Assembly (NCBI GenBank): GCA_964525565.1
Contig: CAZGHI010000010.1
Span: 6,029-70,028 of the forward strand
DNA: 64,000 bases
Reading direction: 5' to 3'
Source of the DNA: OLB6 sp964525565
GTDB lineage: Bacteria; Bacteroidota; Ignavibacteria; Kapaibacteriales; Kapaibacteriaceae
The notes under the pieces were generated by a model that searched no databases, had not been told where the DNA came from, and was given only the letters and a program-made list of their open reading frames with translations. The position numbers and the translations under genes were made by a program. This document shows, one piece after another, positions 8,163-17,190 of the stretch. The number at the start of each line of letters is the position of its first letter. The first letter of the stretch is position 1.

Positions 8163-9872
8163 ATGTCTGATCAGATCTCCGCTGCGGAAACATCCCCAGC
8201 TTCCGAACAACCTCAACAACCGGCCATCGAAGAAACCGTTGTTTCCAATACCCACGCCGATTCTGAACCAACATCAGCAACCACCTCTAATGCTGCGCAT
8301 CAAGAACCAGACGCTACTGTTCAGCACGAGACGGAAGCAAGCACTCCGAACGAAGGAACAACACGTAATCCAGAAGACACCGGAGAGGCGATTGCCGCTG
8401 CTCCTGTTCAGGCATCATCATCGGATGGGATGAAGGCAGAGACGGCATCCGAAGCGCCTTCATCCGACGCTGGTGCTTCAGCGGCACATTCGACTCCTGC
8501 CGCTGAGCCTACCGTTGCTGCTCATCAGGCAGGCGTAACCCCAACTGTTGTAGGACATATCTCTACCGAAGAATTTGCTCGAATGCAAGAAGAAGAGCGC
8601 AAGAGACGCGAGGAAGATCGTGCTCGCAAAGAAGCGGAACGAAAAGCCCGCGACGAAGCGTATGCTAAACTTGAGGAATTCAAAGCCTCCAATACAGCAT
8701 TCGACGTTGAAGTCTCAGAACGTGTAAAAGGTGGCCTCCGTTGTTTATTCGAAGGTCAGCGCCTTTTTCTACCTACGTCTCAGTTCTCCATTAAACGCAG
8801 CTTCCAGGAAGGCGATCTTCTTGCAGCAGTAGGTACAACCCTCACCGTTAAAATTCACGAAATCACCACAGATGAAAACGGCCAGAAAAGTGTTGTCGTA
8901 AGTCGTCGCGACCTGCTTCAGGAAGAACTGTGGAAAGATATTGAGCCCGGTAAAGTGTACGACGGCGTTGTTACTTCTACCACACCATTTGGTGTGTTTG
9001 TGAACATTGGCGGTGCAGAGGGACTTGTTCACATCTCACGCTTGTCAAAAACCCGCGTGGCCACTGCAGAAGAAGTCACCAAAAAAGGAGCTACACTCAA
9101 AGTAACCGTGCTGGAAGTTGACCGTGAAAAGAAAAAAATCTCCCTGAGCCACAAGGAACATGAGGCCGACCCGTGGGAACTGGTGCCGCAAAACTTTAGA
9201 GTAGGCGACGTTGTGAAGGGTACGGTAAAGCGTATTGTGGATTTTGGAGCCTACGTACAAGTTGCTGCTCGTATAGAAGGGCTGGTGCGCATCTCTGAAC
9301 TGTCGTGGACCCGAAGAGTGAAACACCCGTCGGATATACTCGCTGTTGGCCAGGAAATCAATGTTGTTGTTCTCGAAATCAATGCTCCAAAACACCAACT
9401 GGCATTAGGATACAAACAAACCATCCCAAATCCGTGGCTTCAGGTTGAACAACGCATGCCAATCGGAACAGTGGTGAAGGGCTCTGTTACACAGGTAACT
9501 CCGCAAGGGGCTGTGCTGCGTGTAGATGATGACTTCGATGGGTTTATGCCTCGGAGCAAAATGAACAACCTCGGACCAGGAAAGAAAATTGCCTTAAACG
9601 TTGGCGACGAGGTTGAATGCATTGTTGCAGACTTGAATCCGGGCGGGCCCTCGCTGATTCTGGCAATGATTGCCGACGACGGCTCTGCGTACAGTGTTGC
9701 CACCGAGAAGCAGTCTCAGGCCGGAGATCGGACTGCTACACGTGACGGACGAAGAGATCGTGAATCGCGCCAGTCAGTATCTCGCTCCGACGATGCGCAG
9801 CAAGCACCGTCTGCCGGAGTAACAATCGGCGATCTGTTACGTGAAGCCGACAAGTCCAAGCTGAATGGCTAA
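8163..9872 (+). CDS. rpsA: S1 RNA-binding domain protein (ribosomal protein S1-like)
   Basis: The 569-residue protein has an N-terminal low-complexity Ala/Thr/Glu-rich region (about 1-135), a charged coiled coil (about 138-172, EEERKRREEDRARKEAERKA), and four OB-fold S1 domains starting at about 174, 259, 344 and 430. The second and third carry the strongest S1 signatures (GVVTSTTPFGVFVNIGG, KRIVDFGAYVQV). The C-terminus is disordered. S1 helps mRNA bind the 30S subunit, especially messages with weak ribosome sites, which fits the scarcity of Shine-Dalgarno sequences here. Standard S1 proteins have 4-6 domains and lack this N-terminal extension, so the protein may instead be an S1-like RNA-binding factor. 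It is divergent from rpsF. Confidence 0.85.
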   Translation: MSDQISAAETSPASEQPQQPAIEETVVSNTHADSEPTSATTSNAAHQEPDATVQHETEASTPNEGTTRNPEDTGEAIAAAPVQASSSDGMKAETASEAPSSDAGASAAHSTPAAEPTVAAHQAGVTPTVVGHISTEEFARMQEEERKRREEDRARKEAERKARDEAYAKLEEFKASNTAFDVEVSERVKGGLRCLFEGQRLFLPTSQFSIKRSFQEGDLLAAVGTTLTVKIHEITTDENGQKSVVVSRRDLLQEELWKDIEPGKVYDGVVTSTTPFGVFVNIGGAEGLVHISRLSKTRVATAEEVTKKGATLKVTVLEVDREKKKISLSHKEHEADPWELVPQNFRVGDVVKGTVKRIVDFGAYVQVAARIEGLVRISELSWTRRVKHPSDILAVGQEINVVVLEINAPKHQLALGYKQTIPNPWLQVEQRMPIGTVVKGSVTQVTPQGAVLRVDDDFDGFMPRSKMNNLGPGKKIALNVGDEVECIVADLNPGGPSLILAMIADDGSAYSVATEKQSQAGDRTATRDGRRDRESRQSVSRSDDAQQAPSAGVTIGDLLREADKSKLNG

Positions 9873-9880
9873 CATGCCTC

Positions 9881-10555
9881 ATGGTAAAAACGGTTGTTTC
9901 CACTTTACTGTTCGTTATGGCCGCTCTGTGTTCAACTGCGCAGATGTCAGAGCCTCACGAATATGGGTCTGAAATAACTACCATCTTCACTCCCAGCCAG
10001 GACACGGCATTCAATCAGGCTGCACGTGCCAACGTTACCGCTCGGGCACGTTGGGAAGATCAGTGTCGGAGCTTTTCTGCACTTGTCGAAACAACAACTG
10101 TTATACAACGTCCACCCACTCCGTGGGAGATTGCACTGAAAAACATGGCTGCAATCACACCGGAAATGATTCAACCATCGGCCGAGGAGCGGACGCAACA
10201 TGAGCTTGGCATCTTGAGGTCGCAGTATGTTCCCGGCGTACTGCTATACCCGATGGGTACGGGAAATCTTACAGTAAACATGGGCGACATCGGCAGAGTA
10301 TTGGGTTTAGCAGAGGATGTTTCTCCGCACATTACCTATGCTGTTCCTGAAGCCGCTGAAGTGCGTATCCTGATTTACTCCACATCGGCAATGCTTGTGC
10401 GAGAACTGTACCGAGGTGTACAGCGTGCCGGACGGTATGAGATTGACTGGGACGGAAAAAACGATAGCGGTAGAACGGTAACGAGGGGCGACTATATTGC
10501 TGAAGTTCAGGTTGGAACCTTGTTCATCTATCGCAAGAGAATTACGTTGCAGTAA
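9881..10555 (+). CDS. Secreted protein with C-terminal FlgD/Vpr Ig-like fold
   Basis: A signal peptide (MVKTVVSTLLFVMAALCSTAQ) precedes about 125 residues of unrecognised sequence. Residues about 148-224 form an Ig-like domain of the FlgD/Vpr type (AEVRILIYSTSAMLVRELYRGVQRAGRYEIDWDGKNDSGRTVTRGDYIAEVQVG). That domain often sits at the end of secreted Bacteroidota proteins and resembles T9SS sorting domains. It starts 8 nt after the S1 gene and 30 nt before the subtilase, so it is probably co-transcribed. Function unknown. Confidence 0.75.
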   Translation: MVKTVVSTLLFVMAALCSTAQMSEPHEYGSEITTIFTPSQDTAFNQAARANVTARARWEDQCRSFSALVETTTVIQRPPTPWEIALKNMAAITPEMIQPSAEERTQHELGILRSQYVPGVLLYPMGTGNLTVNMGDIGRVLGLAEDVSPHITYAVPEAAEVRILIYSTSAMLVRELYRGVQRAGRYEIDWDGKNDSGRTVTRGDYIAEVQVGTLFIYRKRITLQ

Positions 10556-10585
10556 CAGTACGCCTGTCCTTCCGTCTTGCACCAC

Positions 10586-13489
10586 ATGAATCTCCGATGT
10601 CTGGCAATCGCTATCATCCTTGTAGTTTGGGCTTCTCTCGACGGCACGGCACAACAGAGTCGCATTGTTGTGCGCATAGCCGATCCGAGCCTGCTCGCCT
10701 TGTGGAATGCCAACGGTCGCACCGGCAGCCTACCAGTACTCGAGCCCCTTCTAGGTTATCATAGCACTACGAGCTACATCTCACCGGAGGTGCTCCAAGC
10801 TGCTCACCATCGCCTTCGAAACCGCCAGCAGCATGATTCTGCATACTCAGCACAGCAAGCAGATTCGGCATACCGCGCAATTCAGGCCATTGCCTCTATT
10901 TGCATTGTTGAATACACAACACCCATCCCCCCCCCAGTTCTTGTTGCAAAACTGCAACGTCGTAAGGAATTCGTTTATGTTGAAGAGATGCCGATATACC
11001 AGCTTCTCGATATCACCAACGACCCCTTATCGAACGAACAGTACTACCTTTCGCTCATAAACGCAGTCCCCGCCTGGAGTGCACTTCCGTCATCCGGAGA
11101 TCCAATAATCGTTGGCGTAGTAGATACCGGTATTGATACAGCTCATGCAGATCTGCGCGACAACATCGCACGAAATGCAGGGGAAGTTGGAGTGGATAAT
11201 CTGGGTCGAGACAAGCGATTTAACAGAGTTGATGACGACAACAATGGGTTTGTTGACGATTGGTTCGGTTGGGATTTCGTGGGTTCTGACGGAGCCTCGC
11301 CAGATAACACACCGCTGCCGGGTAACAGTCATGGAACTCATGTAGCAGGGATCATAGCAGCACATGCTAACAACTCCATAGGGATTGCTGGTGTTGCACA
11401 GAATGTAAAGGTACTTCCCGTAAAAGTTGGGAGAGACGCACCAGGTTCACGCACTGTGGAGAATACAGGTAATGCAATTGTGTATGCCGCATCTGTTGGA
11501 GCCCGCATCATCAACTGTTCGTTTGGCAGTGCATCGCAGTCGTTTGCAAGCCTTGATGTGGTTCGTGCTGCTACATCGCTTGGCGCTCTTATCGTTGCCG
11601 CTGCCGGTAACGATGCATCGGAGCAAGCATTCTATCCTGCTGCACACGATGTTGTTCTGAGTGTTGCCGCAACAGATGCAATGGACCGGCGAGCGATGTT
11701 TTCAAACTTTCATCGCAGCGTTGACATTTGTGCTCCGGGCGTAGGAATACTGAGCACAATTCCAAATAACTCGTACGAACTACAGGATGGGACCAGTATG
11801 GCATCCCCCATTGTTGCAGCAGTTGCAGCAATGACGTTGTTCGCAAATCCTACCTTAGCGCCTGATCAGTTACGTGGATTAATTAAGGCCAATGCAGTAT
11901 CGATTGACTCGCTCAACCCCACGTTCGAAGGAAGACTTGGATCCGGGCGCGTTGATGCGCTTGCATCAGTAACCAGGGTGAAAAGTAAAATTGCCGAAAT
12001 ACCACGTTACACCATTCATGACGACAACCAAAATGGGATCCTTGAACCCGGAGAGTCTGTAGAAATTCAATGTGCCGTAACCTCCCAACTGGATGCATTA
12101 CAAAATGCGGTGATTGTTGTAAGCTTAGTGCCACAATCACTTTCTGTGGAACTTCTTCGTGACTCGGTTTATGTTGGCAAGGTTGCCTCAGGCATGACCA
12201 TTACGCCAGGCACGAAGTTCATGGTTCGTATCCCTACCGATGCTGCAATCAACGCAAACATGCAACTGCTCGCAACCAGTTATGATGGTACTGAGGTTTG
12301 CGGACAGCACCTTCTTGAGGCTATCGTTAATCCCAACTACCGAACTGTCAAGGAAAACAATATTGCCGTTACCGTGACTACGACAGGAACAGTGGGCTTT
12401 AACGACTACCCGGCAAATACACAAGGCGTGGGGTTGGTGTGGAAGGATACCGAAAACATCCTGTTCGAAGGAGCGCTGATGTTAGGCTCTTCACCCACCT
12501 ACCTGCCAAATGCTGCACGCGGTGCTGACCCCAGGTTCCGCGACCACAGCTTTCGCAGTCTTTCCATTGTAGAGATGCACAACAACATTCCAATGGCAAT
12601 TGCAGAAGCTGTTGGCCTCTTTTCCGATGATAACGATCGTTACAAACTGAACGTGAATATTAAACACACCGTTCTTCAACCAACTTCAGATTCTGTCAAC
12701 AATACTCTTATTCTCGTGTACGACATCACAAATCCTTCCGACACGTCCATCAGAGACATGTACGCGTCGCTCTTCTTCGATTGGGATATCGGGTTGAACG
12801 GTGAACTCGACGGTGTTGCATGGGATAATCAGCGCGGATTAGCCGTGGCGCAGAATACAGAAAACCCGGAGCTGCCCACTGTTTGCGTTGGCATGATCTC
12901 CGACCTTCCTCTGAACGTTGCTGCAATGGACAACCAGGGTGGTGGTGGCATTCCTAGCATCTACGACAACTTTATTCGCGCTGAGAAGTGGAATGTTATG
13001 TCGAAAGGTAAACTAAGAACGAACAGTTCAATTACCGATGTGAGCATGGCCATTGGCGGCGGACCTTTCGACCTTGGTCCAAAACAATCACAGCAGATTG
13101 CCTTTGTTATTGCCGTTGATAAGAACTTGTCATCGGCATCTGCACAAGCACGCTCGGCCAGACACCTTGCTGTGGACCTCGGTCTCAACGCTGTGCCGTA
13201 TGTAGCAACTGCAGAGGCAGATCGCATCGAAGGGGTCACACCGTCACCGGTATATGCACCTCACACTATAGCCAACGTTCGGTTTCATCTCTCAAACCCG
13301 TCTGAGGTGAACATTCAGGTTGTTGACCTTGTTGGCAGGCCACTGTTGGAAACGATTACAATTCCGCAACTCCCTACCGGACCTCATGCTGTTGACGTTA
13401 GGATTCCGCATGCCTCTACCGGGACGTACTTTATCATTCTCACGACCAGACGTTCAGTACTCTCGCATCCCATTCAAATTGTACCCTAG
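10586..13489 (+). CDS. Secreted subtilisin-like serine protease (S8) with T9SS-type sorting domain
   Basis: The start is placed at the ATG at 10586 (signal peptide MNLRCLAIAIILVVWASLDG...) rather than a TTG three codons earlier. The catalytic triad is Asp180 (GVVDTGID), His249 (SHGTHVAG) and Ser404 (GTSMASP), with the oxyanion Asn in AAAGND. A propeptide-like region fills residues 25-160. After the protease come beta-rich domains and a C-terminal domain (about 885-967: FHLSNPSEVNIQVVDLVGRPLL ... STGTYFIIL) of the T9SS type A class, predicting export to the cell surface. A nine-C tract at 10927-10935 encodes Pro-Pro-Pro in the propeptide; one base gained or lost would abolish the protease. It is 967 residues. 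Confidence 0.92.
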   Translation: MNLRCLAIAIILVVWASLDGTAQQSRIVVRIADPSLLALWNANGRTGSLPVLEPLLGYHSTTSYISPEVLQAAHHRLRNRQQHDSAYSAQQADSAYRAIQAIASICIVEYTTPIPPPVLVAKLQRRKEFVYVEEMPIYQLLDITNDPLSNEQYYLSLINAVPAWSALPSSGDPIIVGVVDTGIDTAHADLRDNIARNAGEVGVDNLGRDKRFNRVDDDNNGFVDDWFGWDFVGSDGASPDNTPLPGNSHGTHVAGIIAAHANNSIGIAGVAQNVKVLPVKVGRDAPGSRTVENTGNAIVYAASVGARIINCSFGSASQSFASLDVVRAATSLGALIVAAAGNDASEQAFYPAAHDVVLSVAATDAMDRRAMFSNFHRSVDICAPGVGILSTIPNNSYELQDGTSMASPIVAAVAAMTLFANPTLAPDQLRGLIKANAVSIDSLNPTFEGRLGSGRVDALASVTRVKSKIAEIPRYTIHDDNQNGILEPGESVEIQCAVTSQLDALQNAVIVVSLVPQSLSVELLRDSVYVGKVASGMTITPGTKFMVRIPTDAAINANMQLLATSYDGTEVCGQHLLEAIVNPNYRTVKENNIAVTVTTTGTVGFNDYPANTQGVGLVWKDTENILFEGALMLGSSPTYLPNAARGADPRFRDHSFRSLSIVEMHNNIPMAIAEAVGLFSDDNDRYKLNVNIKHTVLQPTSDSVNNTLILVYDITNPSDTSIRDMYASLFFDWDIGLNGELDGVAWDNQRGLAVAQNTENPELPTVCVGMISDLPLNVAAMDNQGGGGIPSIYDNFIRAEKWNVMSKGKLRTNSSITDVSMAIGGGPFDLGPKQSQQIAFVIAVDKNLSSASAQARSARHLAVDLGLNAVPYVATAEADRIEGVTPSPVYAPHTIANVRFHLSNPSEVNIQVVDLVGRPLLETITIPQLPTGPHAVDVRIPHASTGTYFIILTTRRSVLSHPIQIVP

Positions 13490-13490
13490 C

Positions 13491-14912
13491 CTATCGTTTA
13501 CATAATGCCGCCACAGCCTCTACATGAGAGGTCTGCGGAAACATGTCAATAGCGCGAACCCACGATACCTCGTACACGTCTGCAAGCAGTGCACAATCTC
13601 TTGCCAACGTGGCCGGATTGCAGCTCACGTAGCTAATGCGATGCGGACGCACCTGCATAAGGTGTTCAACAACCTGCGGGTGCATGCCACTCCGAGGCGG
13701 ATCGATAATCACAACATCGGGCTGCACGAACTCGCGAAGTGTATCAAGAGCATGCTTTGCATGTAAGTCAACTGCGTGAAACTCAACATTGGTGATATTG
13801 TTCCGATGCGCATTCTCTACCGCATCACGAATCGAACTCTGCACAAGTTCTGCACCAACAACGTGCCGGGCAATACGAGCAGCAGGCAGAGTGAGTGTTC
13901 CTGTTCCGCAATACAAGTCCCAGGCAACGGTGTCTTGCGAAAGCGCAGCCCCTTGCAGTGCCTCTGTAATCAGTGCCGGCATCTGGTAGGAATTTGTCTG
14001 AAAGAATGAGAAGGGGCTAATGCGATACGTTACGCCATGCGTTGACTCTTCGATATACCCCACCCCACGCTGTTGAACAATATCGCCAACCGCTACAGGG
14101 CTGTGCGAGTTGTTAACAGCAAACAATACTGACGACCCTTCCGGTAGATCTGTGTGGATGTCCATGAACTCATCCACCAACTTCTGCTCGGCGTCGGTTT
14201 CCGGTTGCGTTGTGATCAGCACCGCAAGGATGGCATTCGTTGTTGCGCTGCAGCGTAGTACCAGATGGCGTAGGAAGCCCTGATGTGTACGATGATTGTA
14301 TGCACGAGTGTTGCGCAGCGATGGTAATGCATGTACGCGTTGCAACACAACATTTGCTCCTTCGGATTGTAGGAGACAATGAGAAATGTGGCGCACTTTG
14401 TCGAAGCGCCCTGGCACATGCAATCCTAACGCAAACGTTCTATCGAACACTGCATCCGAGGCTATCTCCTTGTTCGTAAACCATGGTGAACTGGAAAACG
14501 AGAATTCCATTTTGTTCCGATATGCATAGTGGCGGTCGCATGCAATCGGCTCCAGGTTGCGAACATTCTGCAAACAACCAATTCGTTCCATAGCGTCGGC
14601 CAATAGCCTTCCCTTCCAACGCAGCATTGACTCGTAGGCACTGTGCTGCCACGAGCAACCACCACAAACTCCAAAGTGCTCACATGGTGCCGTTACCCTT
14701 TCCGGGGCCTGGTGGATCACCTCCAGCAACTCTGTTTCAACGTATCGTCGGTGCTTCTTTCGAATCAATGCACGGACAACTTCACCAGGGAGTGCTCCGC
14801 GCACAAAGTGAACAACATCGTTCAATCGTGCAATGCTCACCCCTTCGGCTCCAATGGCATCAATGCGAAGTTCTACCACCGATGCTTCTGATACATTTCC
14901 CCTGGTTTTCAT
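13491..14912 (-). CDS. rlmD: 23S rRNA (uracil-C5)-methyltransferase, RlmD type
   Basis: This enzyme transfers a methyl group from SAM to C5 of a uracil in 23S rRNA (U1939 in E. coli). Residues 1-65 are a TRAM RNA-binding domain. A 4Fe-4S site is formed by Cys77, Cys83, Cys86 (CEHFGVCGGC) and probably Cys179 (HISHC). The Rossmann methyltransferase part has DLYCGTGTLTLP, VIIDPPRSG and the nucleophile Cys431 in SCNPATLARD, with general base Glu465. RlmD and RlmC/RlmCD are hard to separate by sequence. It is convergent with the subtilase (1 nt between ends), with no hairpin visible. Confidence 0.93.
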   Translation of the reverse strand: MKTRGNVSEASVVELRIDAIGAEGVSIARLNDVVHFVRGALPGEVVRALIRKKHRRYVETELLEVIHQAPERVTAPCEHFGVCGGCSWQHSAYESMLRWKGRLLADAMERIGCLQNVRNLEPIACDRHYAYRNKMEFSFSSSPWFTNKEIASDAVFDRTFALGLHVPGRFDKVRHISHCLLQSEGANVVLQRVHALPSLRNTRAYNHRTHQGFLRHLVLRCSATTNAILAVLITTQPETDAEQKLVDEFMDIHTDLPEGSSVLFAVNNSHSPVAVGDIVQQRGVGYIEESTHGVTYRISPFSFFQTNSYQMPALITEALQGAALSQDTVAWDLYCGTGTLTLPAARIARHVVGAELVQSSIRDAVENAHRNNITNVEFHAVDLHAKHALDTLREFVQPDVVIIDPPRSGMHPQVVEHLMQVRPHRISYVSCNPATLARDCALLADVYEVSWVRAIDMFPQTSHVEAVAALCKR

Positions 14913-14916
14913 TCGG

Positions 14917-14924
14917 TACTTTTG
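14917..14924 (+). promoter_or_regulatory. -7 box TACTTTTG upstream of corA
   Basis: Full TAnnTTTG match on the plus strand, 27 nt before the corA ATG; AAGGT at 14936-14940 could be the ribosome site. The -33 element is not clear. It overlaps the 5' end region of the divergent rlmD. Confidence 0.45.
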
Positions 14925-14951
14925 AAGAGTTTTTTAAGGTAACAGCACCGC

Positions 14952-15986
14952 ATGGTCACCATTCGCCAGTATTCAAACGGAACTGTCTTAACACCGGAAC
15001 TAGGCGACGTTGTTCGATTCTCACCTGCCGAGTATTCGCCTGACTCCATGGTGTGGATTAATATTCAGGACCCTGACGACGACGAGTTGGACGTGGTGTT
15101 AAAACAGTGGCTATGTGTGAGCGATTTGGTGATGGAGGATGTACAAACCTCACTCTCCGAGCACTCTTCCGACCATTGGAAAATTCACCCACCAAAAGCT
15201 GAAGAATTTCCCAATCACCTGTTTCTGATATACCATGCCGTAATTCTTCCGGAGCCTTCATCGTTCGCCGATGCCAGCACCACATTAACCAAAATTAAAC
15301 GCACACAGGTAAATCTGTTGCTCAATAGTGGAGTGCTTGTTACTATTCACTATGCAGCTTTGCCGGTAATACAAGGCTTACTTCAGCGGTGTCTTGGAAA
15401 TGCATCGCTTCTTTCTCGTGGCCCGGACTATCTCTCGGCGGTGATTGCCGACAACGTAGTGGAAACCCTCTACGAACTTAACGAGCTCATTTCACTCAGG
15501 CTTGTGGAAATGGAGCGACTTGTGATGAAGTCTGCCTCCACACGAACACTCGTTCGCTTACAGCAGTTACGCCAAGTGTTGCTACGCTACCGGTTGGCAT
15601 GCTCCCGTATGAGTGAAATGATGCACAAGCTTTATCGGGGTGACTTTGTGTATGTGGACGTAAGCGAAGCGGCATACTTTCGTGATGTCTTCGATCACCT
15701 AGGACAGGTGCTCGAGCAAATCGAAATGTTTCGCGAGGAAACCAATGGCTTGGTTGATCTGCATTTTTCGATGTCGAATTCTCGACTAAACGATGTAATG
15801 AAGCAACTCACTCTAATAAGCACAATCTTTTTGCCAGTAACCTTTGTTACAAGCTGGTATGGCATGAACTTTGTTCACATGCCTGAGCTGAGTTTGTGGT
15901 ATGCATATCCGGGTGTTTTGATCTTTGTTGTGCTTACAGCATTGATGTTGTACGTATGGTTTCGCAAGCGGGGGTGGATTGCATAG
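14952..15986 (+). CDS. corA: CorA-family divalent cation transporter
   Basis: The 344-residue protein has the CorA plan: a cytoplasmic alpha/beta funnel, a long stalk helix (about 185-275, ELISLRLVEMERLVMKSASTRTL) and two C-terminal transmembrane helices. The signature YGMN is at residues 303-306 (WYGMNFVHMPEL), at the periplasmic mouth of the pore that selects Mg2+ (or Co2+/Ni2+). The protein ends in a basic tail (WFRKRGWIA), normal for the inside-facing C-terminus. The amidase gene begins within its last codons (8-nt overlap). Confidence 0.95.
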   Translation: MVTIRQYSNGTVLTPELGDVVRFSPAEYSPDSMVWINIQDPDDDELDVVLKQWLCVSDLVMEDVQTSLSEHSSDHWKIHPPKAEEFPNHLFLIYHAVILPEPSSFADASTTLTKIKRTQVNLLLNSGVLVTIHYAALPVIQGLLQRCLGNASLLSRGPDYLSAVIADNVVETLYELNELISLRLVEMERLVMKSASTRTLVRLQQLRQVLLRYRLACSRMSEMMHKLYRGDFVYVDVSEAAYFRDVFDHLGQVLEQIEMFREETNGLVDLHFSMSNSRLNDVMKQLTLISTIFLPVTFVTSWYGMNFVHMPELSLWYAYPGVLIFVVLTALMLYVWFRKRGWIA

Positions 15987-17124
15987 TTCACTCCACACTG
16001 CACTTATTGCAGCAAGTTTGTTGATATCAAGCCACTGCATACTCGCAGCAGACGTACAACTGCTATCAGTGACTTGTGAGCGAAGTGGTTTACAAACTAC
16101 CGTTGTGTTTACTGCCTCGGACACAATACAAGAATTCCATCGTCCCGAGATGCAGCCCGGGAAGGTACTACTCCGCTTCCCCGGTGTATCGGCGGCATCT
16201 GATATTGTACAATCACTCTGCTCCGGCATATCAATCCAACTCAACCAAATCAGGGAGTTTCTTGTAGTCAAACTGGATGTTGGAGGGTATCAGAGCGCAA
16301 CAATTCAGCGTAGAGGTCCGCGTTCAGTAGTTCTTACCATTCTCGGAACCAATGTCACATCACCACCAGGAACCGACAGCAGTCATACAGTACGCACTGC
16401 ACCTTCTAACGGCACGTGGAGTTTAGATGTTATTGTTTTGGATGCTGGACACGGAGGTAAGGATGTAGGAGCAATCGGAGTGAATGGAGCTTACGAGAAG
16501 GACGTAACCTTATCCATAGCCCGGAAGGTGCGCGATTTGTTAAAGGTGGCAATGCCGGCCACTCAGGTAGTGATGACTCGCGATGACGACGTGTTTGTGG
16601 AGTTATATCGGCGTACACAGATTGCAAATGATGCCAAAGGTAAACTGTTCATCAGTATTCACTGTAACAGTATGCCAACCATCCCACATCCTGCACATGG
16701 ATGCGAGACCTACATACTCCGACCAGGGAGGAATGAGGATGCAGCGCGGGTGGCCGAACGTGAGAACGCCTCAATAAAGCTAGAAAATTCGGCTGGGCGG
16801 TACTCAACCCTTGATGCTGATCAGTTAATTGTGGCAACGATGGCGCAAAGAAGCTTTGTACGTTACTCGGAAGCATTGGCATCAAAGATCCAGAAACATG
16901 TGTCGTCTTCTACGCCACTTACTGATCGTGGAGTAAACCAGGCCGGTTTCTATGTGCTTGTTGGTGCGTCCATGCCAAACGTATTATTTGAAACAGCATT
17001 TCTGAGTAATCCCGAGGATGCTGAATTCGTCAGCTCTGCCAGTGGTCAGAACAAAATCGCTGCAGCGTTGTTGGAGGCAATTAAAGAGTTTGCGCAGATG
17101 TATAACCAACACAAAAGGGAGTAG
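15979..17124 (+). CDS. N-acetylmuramoyl-L-alanine amidase (Amidase_3) with AMIN-like N-terminus
   Basis: This is a periplasmic zinc amidase that cleaves the lactyl-L-Ala bond of peptidoglycan, a cell-separation enzyme like AmiC. The TTG start at 15979 gives a signal peptide (MHSSLHTALIAASLLISSHCILAAD). Residues about 24-125 resemble an AMIN localisation domain. The catalytic domain (about 150-375) has zinc ligands His158 (DAGHGGKD), Glu173 and His228 (IHCNS), and the catalytic Glu338 (VLFETAFLSNPED). It overlaps corA by 8 nt and precedes the ABC exporter by 66 nt. Length of 381 residues is normal. Confidence 0.93.
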   Translation: MHSSLHTALIAASLLISSHCILAADVQLLSVTCERSGLQTTVVFTASDTIQEFHRPEMQPGKVLLRFPGVSAASDIVQSLCSGISIQLNQIREFLVVKLDVGGYQSATIQRRGPRSVVLTILGTNVTSPPGTDSSHTVRTAPSNGTWSLDVIVLDAGHGGKDVGAIGVNGAYEKDVTLSIARKVRDLLKVAMPATQVVMTRDDDVFVELYRRTQIANDAKGKLFISIHCNSMPTIPHPAHGCETYILRPGRNEDAARVAERENASIKLENSAGRYSTLDADQLIVATMAQRSFVRYSEALASKIQKHVSSSTPLTDRGVNQAGFYVLVGASMPNVLFETAFLSNPEDAEFVSSASGQNKIAAALLEAIKEFAQMYNQHKRE

Positions 17125-17190
17125 GAGCCAAGATGCATTTTGCACACGAGGTCGTACATTCGAATTGTGTTACTTTCACAACCATAACGC

